This document shows, in pieces, positions 57,296 to 64,000 of a DNA stretch of 64,000 nt. The DNA is taken from the NCBI GenBank assembly GCA_902728285.1, contig CACVBU010000274.1, positions 202,501-266,500 of the forward strand. The letters are read 5' to 3'. Position 1 is the stretch's first letter. Every line of letters begins with the position of its first letter. Under the pieces are notes generated by a model that searched no databases, was not told where the DNA came from, and saw nothing but the letters and a program-made list of their open reading frames with translations. The position numbers were made by a program, and so were the translations under genes. This DNA is from Clytia hemisphaerica. Its lineage: Eukaryota; Cnidaria; Hydrozoa; Leptothecata; Clytiidae.

Positions 57296-58073
57296 TTGTG
57301 GCTGGTTTATTTTAATGTTTAAGTCAAAATATTTTCTAAAAGGTTCACATAACTCTTCATTTTATAATTTAAAGAATAAATTTATTCACTCAAAGTTATT
57401 TTTTCAACGAGGTATAACTCTAAATTATATCTTTAATCATTAAATGCAATCTATAAAAATAAGCACTTTCGAAAATCTTCAGAAACTTTCTTACAAATCT
57501 TCAAAAATATGATTTTGGAAAAGGATAAGACTTTATTACAAGATTTTTTTCCAATGTGTAATGATACTTTTAAAATCAAAAAATTTACGAAAATCTACAA
57601 AATCAGTTGGAAAAAAAGTATAAAAAAATAGAAAAATTGCTTTAGTAACTAAACAGTTTTAAAAATGACTTGATTGATACATCAATGGACCCCAAATGAA
57701 ATATAAGCCCAAAGGGCTAGAGGCGAATCTTTAACCTTTCTCAGGAAAGAAAGAGTGAAGCCTTTAAAATGTGCGCAGTATTTTTTATGACGGATTGAAT
57801 CTAGCGATTTCTTTGTTTTCGAGTGGTACATTTTTGAAAACCTGGGGGTAAATTTTACTTCCGATCCGAGGTTCGTGTGAAATCCAAGTCTTTAACAACA
57901 GGGTTTTTAGCCCAGTTAAATCATCGTGTTACTTCAGGGGTGTAAAAAACTAAACACTGTTTGGGTGTTCGATTTCTCGAATCAGTTTATAAGCCGTATA
58001 AACTGATTCCTCATTTTCACACTTATAAAACCACCGCAGGATCTACCTACTGGAAAAATCGGGCTGAAACAAA
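57296..58073. other. 3' flank of the second GPCR
   Basis: Contains the copy (57694-57842) of the 33138 element and a 31-bp palindrome GAATCAGTTTATA/TATAAACTGATTC at 57978-58008, about 65 bp past the stop. Confidence 0.4.
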
Positions 58074-59267
58074 CTAAACACTTTCTTGGATAATCAATTG
58101 TCTCAAGTCCGTTTCGTCCATTTGTAGGTCTGAGTTATCTGTCAGTTGTCTTATATCAGCCATCGCTGCAGAACTATCTGAATACATATCAATACGGTTT
58201 TGCGATAAATGGAATTCTTGTAATTCCGAATACATATGGAATGTCTCGTTCTCAGCATTGATGTTCGGCTCACGAGGATAATTCTGACAGCAACAAACCT
58301 TACTAAAAATTTCTTCCAGCTTTGTCATAAATCGTTTATCAAGGGATGTTACAATCATAAGATTAAAAGGACTTTTTAAGATGAACAGAATAGGTAAGAT
58401 ATATTGTAATCTTACGTAATGTTCGAATTCAACACGATTCATGTATAGGTGAAGTGTTTCAGCCATTGATAATGGTAAAAAGCAAACGAAATAGATGATA
58501 TATAAACCGTATATAGCAACGTAGTTCAAATTTCGACTACTCACACGCTCACGTAGTACGTAATTCTGGTAAATAATCAAAGTTGCCAGTAATATAAAGC
58601 TCATTGTTAATGGAAAGAATACAATCATGATGGAGTCTAACAAATGGACCCATTCCGAGAAATCCGTATACTCTTGATTTAACACGAACAAAATTGTACC
58701 ATAGGCTAGTGAAAGACAAACTGCTATAAATTTGTATCTGAAAGCAATGTAGTCTTGCTTTTTGATGACGATGGTGTAAGTGCGTTGAGCACAGGCTAAA
58801 GTGAAAGTAGACGCTGAAACACCAGCGGCTAGATAATAAGCTGAAGAAAAGAAGCGCCAGTAATCAAAAAATAACTCAATGTCAATTTCCAGCCAGACGT
58901 CTGTATACATAATCCACGTGTGACCCAACATCAGTGGTAAATAACAGACCGGATACACGATATCAGCAATACACATCATAATGATCAGATAATTTACTGA
59001 CCCAAATGGAATACGGACTTTTGTCAAAATACTGACCAGCAAAATGTTATTTCCTATCGAGCATACGAATAGGATGACTCCGCTGACTGTTGACAAAGCA
59101 ACAAATGACTTTGAAGACCAAAAATTCTTTTGAAGTAAAGGGGCAGGGAACAACGTGTAAATAAAAATGACCAGCAAGACAGCAAATCCGATTTTCGCTT
59201 TGGCCTTCATTATTTCAAATGTGCTTTTTGAGATGTCAATAATGATCCTAGTACTTTGCACTTCTTG
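58074..59267 (-). CDS. Rhodopsin-like GPCR with degenerate DRY and long tail
   Basis: One large exon with seven helices. A good acceptor (TTTTATTTCAG) precedes 59267, so this is probably the last exon. Translation could start at ATG 59210, giving 378 residues with an N-terminal signal peptide, or come from the exon at 62780-62812. Numbering from 59210: SIGNN in TM1 (N54/N55), CIAD in TM2 (D83), AQRTY instead of DRY (R143 kept, Asp replaced by Gln), FLP in TM6 (P246), SPFNLMI in TM7 for NPxxY, and a palmitoylation-type CCC (306-308) after helix 8. The tail of about 70 residues is acidic with many Ser, suitable for kinase or arrestin control. The ligand is unknown. The degenerate DRY suggests altered G-protein gating. 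Confidence 0.85.
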   Translation of the reverse strand, partial: QEVQSTRIIIDISKSTFEIMKAKAKIGFAVLLVIFIYTLFPAPLLQKNFWSSKSFVALSTVSGVILFVCSIGNNILLVSILTKVRIPFGSVNYLIIMMCIADIVYPVCYLPLMLGHTWIMYTDVWLEIDIELFFDYWRFFSSAYYLAAGVSASTFTLACAQRTYTIVIKKQDYIAFRYKFIAVCLSLAYGTILFVLNQEYTDFSEWVHLLDSIMIVFFPLTMSFILLATLIIYQNYVLRERVSSRNLNYVAIYGLYIIYFVCFLPLSMAETLHLYMNRVEFEHYVRLQYILPILFILKSPFNLMIVTSLDKRFMTKLEEIFSKVCCCQNYPREPNINAENETFHMYSELQEFHLSQNRIDMYSDSSAAMADIRQLTDNSDLQMDETDLRQLIIQESV

Positions 59268-59311
59268 CTGAAATAAAAGTTGGAAAGAAAAATATAGTTT
59301 GTTAGTCTCCC

Positions 59312-59646
59312 GGGGGGGGGGGTTACTTAGGCAAAATGGGTGCCGGGTATGTGCGAGCCATAAGGGTACCTTTTCTCATTCCTCAAAAGTCTCTCAAAGG
59401 GGTACACATTCAAAAGTTAGTCTCTGAAAGGGTCCCAAAATCACGAAAATCAAAGATTTCTCTCTCAAAGGGTCACGATTTCTAAAAATTTTGACCAAAA
59501 TTTGGTGAAAATCAAGGCAAAATTTGGAAAAAGTCTCTCAAAGGGTCCCAAAATCACCAAAATTTTGTCTCTCAAAGGGTCGATTTTCAATTTTCGGCTC
59601 GGACATACCCGTCACCTCGCAAACCTAGTACCCCCCCCCCCGGGGT
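59312..59646. repeat. Poly-G/C palindromic repeat
   Basis: CCCGGGGGGGGGGGTTACTTAG to CTAGTACCCCCCCCCCCGGGG with internal TCTCTCAAAGGGTC steps. Confidence 0.7.
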
Positions 59647-60342
59647 TAGTCTTTACAGTAAAAGATTTTTCTGCAATCAATTTGTTAATTTCTGTTATTT
59701 TCAGTTTGTCAATTTAATACGATGCCAATTTCATACCATGTGGCCAGTACTGGCCGGTCTTAAGATGTTTAGAAGATAAGATCGTAACAACGCTGTTGAA
59801 TTCCACAAACAATCATAAAGTTAGACTAAAATCTCAACCAAATATTTGTGGTACACATAAAATACAAATACTGCAATCTTGGTTTAGTAGTCAAATATGA
59901 TACAGCAACAGTGTCGGAAATACCTTTCAACGCGCATAAAAATACCTTACGCCTACAAGACCTCTCAATGACTTTTGTATATGTGAAACCACAAAGTCTT
60001 ATCCTTATAGAATGCACACAAATGAAATTCATATCATAAACAAATAATTTTGGCATACGAAATTTGAGCCTAGATTTTCGATAGAAAGATATGCAATAAA
60101 TGATTGTTGTGAAGTGCTTTGTTTGTTTGAACGTCATTTGGAATTAAAAGGTTTATTTTTCGCTTTTGTTTATCCTAAAGGATTGGTTCCAACTCGGCTT
60201 TTGTGTCACCGAACTGCGCAGCATCGTGATTGGGTAAAGAATGAGAAAAGAGTTCAACAACCAAACGCTCAAGTCTCGCACTCTTTTCAGCTGAGTTGGA
60301 ACCCTCCTAGGACGCATTAATTTGAAACGTCGCTTTCATGCC

Positions 60343-60535
60343 CGAGGGGGGGGGGGTCGAAATCAAAAATGGTCAAAAGTTTTCAAGAAAATGAACCGTA
60401 AGGGTCGACTTTTCCCTCAAATTTGCTCGAACTTTGCAAAGTTTTCTCCGGGTCCGATTTTAATAATATATACTTTATAAAGGCCTAATTTTAGGCCGCA
60501 CGTATAGTCGTTTTTTAATCGAGTGCCCCCCCCCT
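60343..60535. repeat. Poly-G/C palindromic repeat
   Basis: CCCGAGGGGGGGGGGTCG to GAGTGCCCCCCCCC. Confidence 0.6.
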
Positions 60536-60709
60536 TTCCGCCAGACTTTCATGTAACATGTCTAATACGCATGTTATGTTAACAAGGTTGTTTTGTGATT
60601 TTTATCTTCATTCACAAACACACCCGTTTTTCAAACTTTATTTCTAAAGATCGCCGAGCATTTCATAGCAATGTTCTCTATTATCTCTTATGAGGATTAA
60701 AATATGCTA

Positions 60710-61976
60710 CAGTATATGGCCCCCAAAACGGAGACGGCCCCCAAAACGGAGGTTTTCATTAAAATGAAGATTCTGACTTGTAGATTTATCAGAATTAAAC
60801 GATTTTTGTTTATTTTGAAAGAATGATGGTTATACTAAAAAATGAGCATGTTTTTGATGGTTTGAGACAGATTCAAAATAACATATTTGCGTCTAAAGGA
60901 AATATTTTAACACCAAAATTAGATAAAAATTGCATATAACTCACTCTAGCTCCTTGGATATTGAAAATAAGTTATGAAAACGGGGTATAGGAAACTTTCT
61001 ACACCTAATGCCGTTCAGAAAATGCAAATACATCTGTGACTTTAGAGGCTGGGTAAAAGATATAGCATCTTGAAGGTCAACCAGTATTTTGGAGCCCTAG
61101 AATCAGCATTGACAAAACCGAAAATTCTAAATATGAGAAAAAGCAAAAAATCTTGGAATTCTATTCCTATCACCTTGAGTTAATAGTTTATAACAAAAAA
61201 TTAACATTATATATAAAATTTTTCGCTGAATCAGCAAAAACGGCAAATTCTGTCATTTTTTTGCAAAATATAGGAGAAAAATATCTTTAAAGCTTAATAT
61301 TTTCAGTTTCAGTTAAGCTTTTTTTCTAAAATTTTCACAGCTTATTCCATACATGAATGGAACTATTTTCAAAAGAGATTGGTTTTCAAAAACTTAATTA
61401 AGACGTTGTTAAATCAAAATTGTCATTTTGAAAATTTCTAATTTTTCAGTTTGGACTTTGCAATATCGAAAATCTTGAAATATTTCATAAAAATCATAAA
61501 TTTTACATCCATCGGGTCGTAAATTTAAGGGAAAACACAAATATGTTCATAGTTTTTCCCCCTATTACCACTGGGCTTAATAATTTGATTTTAACTACAC
61601 CTCCGTTTTGGGGGCCCCAAACCTGCATTTTGACAACCAGGGGTATACTGTAAAAATTTTATCAAATAAATTTATGCCCAAAACCCTCTAAATCATATTT
61701 CAAAACTATGGTCAAAATTTTGTATTCATATCTTAAAGATATCTCGAGAAATCGCTAAAATTTCAAACCTCCGTTTTGGGGGCCATTAGAAAAAAGCTAC
61801 CTATCTTTAAGCGATTGAAAAATATTGTTGAAATTGAAAATTTTGAAAAAGAACTTCCAGGAAATAAAGTAGAGATGTTAAAGGTTTTCATGCAGCAAAA
61901 ATTTTTGTAAAATCTCTTTTCCTCTAGATTTGAGAGAAATTTCAAATTTGATCGCCGTTTTGGGGGCCACATACTG
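60710..61976. mobile_element. Tc1/mariner-like TIR element, no transposase
   Basis: 24-bp inverted ends (CAGTATATGGCCCCCAAAAC / mirrored GGGGGCCACATACTG) are flanked by TA (60708-60709, 61977-61978). The core CCTCCGTTTTGGGGGCC recurs at about 60732, 61601 and 61769 inside. It is 1267 bp with no long ORF and lies in the GPCR intron. Confidence 0.75.
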
Positions 61977-62779
61977 TAATATAATCTCATAACCGATCAC
62001 CATTGCTAAGGCATATGATGATCTGAAAAGTTTCTCCAGCGAAATTTTACAAAACCGCGTTCGGCGGGGTCTGGGAAAAACTATGACACGTGACCAGGAT
62101 ACCGGTATCCGATTGGCACGCAGTTTTCAAGATTCATTTATCATTTTATAGGAAACAATTTTTTGTAAGAATTAAGTAGTAAAAACCTCTGTATCTTTTG
62201 AAATATTGAATATTTTCCAAGAATTTTTTCAAATGATAACAGGCAATTGTACATGGAACAATCTGAATCTTCACCTGTCAAAAATACTAACTTTTTTGCT
62301 ACTGGAATGCCCTTTGACCACCTGAACATATCATGGCTACAAAATCATAAACAGTATCATTTAATTTGGAGTTTTAAAACCTTTTCAAGCCAGAAAATAC
62401 TGTCCAGAACTTAGAGTTGGTATTTGTTTATCCTCAGAATCTATTAAACAGTTCTCATGAAAGGTTTTTGAAGTCTGATTGCAAAAAGTATGCAACCTAA
62501 AAAACTGATCATCAAAACCGCTTAAAAAAGCTCAACAAACATAAAATTCCCATAAAATTTCACCAATACTCTATCCAAATAGAGTATCCAAATATCCAAC
62601 AATACATATAGAGCCTAAACTAGTCAACCTCTTGGTGTTTGAATCAATTTTTTGTCGGTTGAATGCCTGACAGACATTTCGCACACGTTAAGTTATAATT
62701 ATTCTGATAAAATGCTTCATTCCTCCTAATATTCAAGCAGATAGCAAGAGAAAAGTAATCATTACATAAGAGAACATAC

Positions 62780-62812
62780 CTGTAATAATTTGGTTGATGT
62801 TTGAGCCTTCAT
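62780..62812 (-). CDS. Candidate first coding exon of the 58-59 kb GPCR
   Basis: ATG at 62812 opens 11 codons (MKAQTSTKLLQ) ending at CAG/GTATGT, a strong donor in phase 0. The acceptor at 59268 is also phase 0, and joining gives an in-frame N-terminus continuing QEVQSTR. The intron would be 3.5 kb and contain a 1.27 kb TIR element. The support is splice sites and frame only, with no homology. Confidence 0.4.
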
Positions 62813-63312
62813 CTTGAACAAAAATGAGAAAACATCCAAGCAAAATCAGTGTACAATCAATACACCTTTCAAAACAGTCTTTCAAAGCTTTTAGGTCAAT
62901 AAGTATGAGCAGCCACTTCTGTGGGTGTATGTCAGAGCTACACTAAAATGAATAAACAACATTTGAAACATTGAATTTCCCTTCATAAGTCTCAAAAGCC
63001 ATAAAAAAATCAAAACATTGACCAAGAGCCAAAACGTGAATTTCAGGCGCCATCTTGGATTTGGTTCGGAGCAAGAAAGCCACGGTCGCAGTAGAATCGG
63101 TTTTGTTTAGCCCACGCATCCAAAGACGGCCCGAGCAAATCGACAAATTTTATGCGAATGCAGCGATTGAATCAGATTGAATCGTGAAAAGTACTCTGAA
63201 ATTTCAGAGTGTCGGCCATCAAAGAAAACCCGAGAACCTTCGCAGGTCTTCTTGCAGAACCATTCCCTTTAGAGCGCATGCGTGGAATGCGTGGAGCACG
63301 AAGAGCTGCTTG

Positions 63313-63810
63313 GGAAAAAACTCTTGTCTAATGCTCATTCCGACATTTTAAATTTTCCGGGGGTTTTGCTGTTTGGGATTGTTTAGGTCAGGGTTGCTAG
63401 TAACGGCTTGTCACTGTGCCGGGTGTATACTCGGCGCCCTGAGCCCCGCAGGGTTGCTAGTAACGGCTCGAATTTCAGTCAGGTTAAAAAAGGGCCAATT
63501 TCACCCATATTATAATAACATTACCCCCGTCTTTTTATTCATTCAATAAGTATTTCCAAATTTTGTGATCTGCTGTGCGAGTGTGGCTCAACGGATAGCG
63601 CGCTGGGTTTCTGATCAGAGACTCTTTCATTTGGTGGGTTCGAATCCCGGTCGGGTCGATATTTCAAGGTCAGTTAAAACACTTTAAAATAGTCAGAAAA
63701 CATAGTAAATAAGTCAGAAAAGTCACCAGGGGGTCAGAAAAGAGCCTCAGAGAAGATAGGCAGAAATAAAAAGTCGATGTCGGAACGAGCAATAGACAAG
63801 AGTTCTTTCC
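63313..63810. mobile_element. TIR element with 9-bp target duplication and internal SINE
   Basis: About 33-bp inverted ends (GGAAAAAACTCTTGTCTAAT, then GCTCATTCCGACAT) are flanked by direct AGCTGCTTG (63304-63312, 63811-63819). The size of the duplication fits Mutator-like elements. The interior has two TTGCTAGTAACGGCT motifs and a tRNA-like segment. Confidence 0.8.
63583..63780 (+). mobile_element. tRNA-derived SINE (family 2)
   Basis: A box TGGCTCAACGG and perfect B box GGTTCGAATCC. The acceptor ends do not pair, and a SINE body (CGATATTTC, GTCAGAAAAGTC) follows, so it is not a functional tRNA gene. Confidence 0.65.
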
Positions 63811-64000
63811 AGCTGCTTGGAGGTTAACTGTAATAGAATATGTGATATTTTTATTGTATTATATCGTTTTGGGTCATCGAGACTAATCGAGGCCTATTTA
63901 GTGCTTTTGTTAATTTTGTTTATCACAGTCCTCTAAAGAAAGTCATTGAGACAACACGTAAAATATTTCATGGTCCACACGTGCCGCATATTAAAAAGAG

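Larger units (their letters stand above)
59268..62779 (-). other. Putative 3.5 kb intron of the second GPCR
   Basis: This holds two poly-G/C palindromic repeats (59312-59646, 60343-60535) and the TIR element at 60710-61976. The 59.8-60.3 kb stretch has overlapping open frames on both strands without recognisable domains, and 62.0-62.77 kb shows nothing recognisable. Confidence 0.4.

Noticed and set aside
59826..60137. Minus-strand 103-codon ORF in the GPCR intron
   Set aside because: An overlapping open frame lies on the other strand; no domain or splice evidence.
63583..63665. Functional tRNA gene
   Set aside because: A and B boxes are good, but the acceptor ends do not pair and a SINE body follows; the same applies to the family 1 copies.

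Overview
This window is animal nuclear DNA. It is AT-rich, gene-poor and packed with dispersed repeats, and its genes are split by spliceosomal introns with GT/AG ends. The likely source is a non-bilaterian or other invertebrate metazoan. A cnidarian would fit the low gene density, the intron-poor rhodopsin-like GPCRs, the tRNA-derived SINEs and the Ig receptors, but the sequence does not prove it. I see no bacterial-type operons, no CRISPR array and no rRNA.

Six gene models can be supported. (1, 2) Two tandem minus-strand paralogues (7870-12326 and 13871-21780) encode single-pass receptors. Each has a signal peptide, two unusual Ig-like domains, a Pro/Thr stalk, one membrane helix, and a long cytoplasmic tail made of 27-28 residue Gly/Gln-rich repeats. 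I rebuilt both from six exons with identical intron phases (1,1,1,1,2). (3) An apparently intronless class A GPCR lies at 23922-24932 (minus). (4) A two-exon membrane-anchored metallo-beta-lactamase/alkylsulfatase (BDS1/SdsA-like) protein lies at 33480-35774 (plus). (5) Four phase-compatible exons between 42177 and 50543 (minus) may encode an unrecognised proline-rich, three-helix membrane protein. (6) A second GPCR lies at 58074-59267 (minus), probably with a tiny first coding exon at 62780-62812.

Layout. 1-7.8 kb: repeats only, including a hAT-like element (2611-3413) and a foldback-type element (3894-6998) whose arms are inverted tandem arrays. 7.8-22 kb: the Ig receptor pair, with introns full of MITEs, a SINE and a 30-bp minisatellite. 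22-26 kb: repeats, GPCR 1 and an 18-bp minisatellite at its 5' side. 26-33 kb: repeats, a Tc1/mariner-like MITE and a LINE fragment inside a SINE. 33-36 kb: the alkylsulfatase gene. 36-42 kb: deeply nested transposons, a long hairpin element and a 135-138 bp tandem array. 42-51 kb: the candidate membrane-protein gene. 51-58 kb: repeats. 58-63 kb: GPCR 2, with a 1.27 kb TIR element in its long intron. 63-64 kb: a 0.5 kb TIR element with a 9-bp target duplication that carries a tRNA-like SINE.

The genes do not form a pathway. The strongest candidate for an undescribed system is the pair of repeat-tailed Ig receptors. Their shared architecture, shared intron phases, shared CRE-containing upstream block and possible decayed third exon copy point to a locally expanding receptor family of immune or allorecognition type. 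That role is inference.
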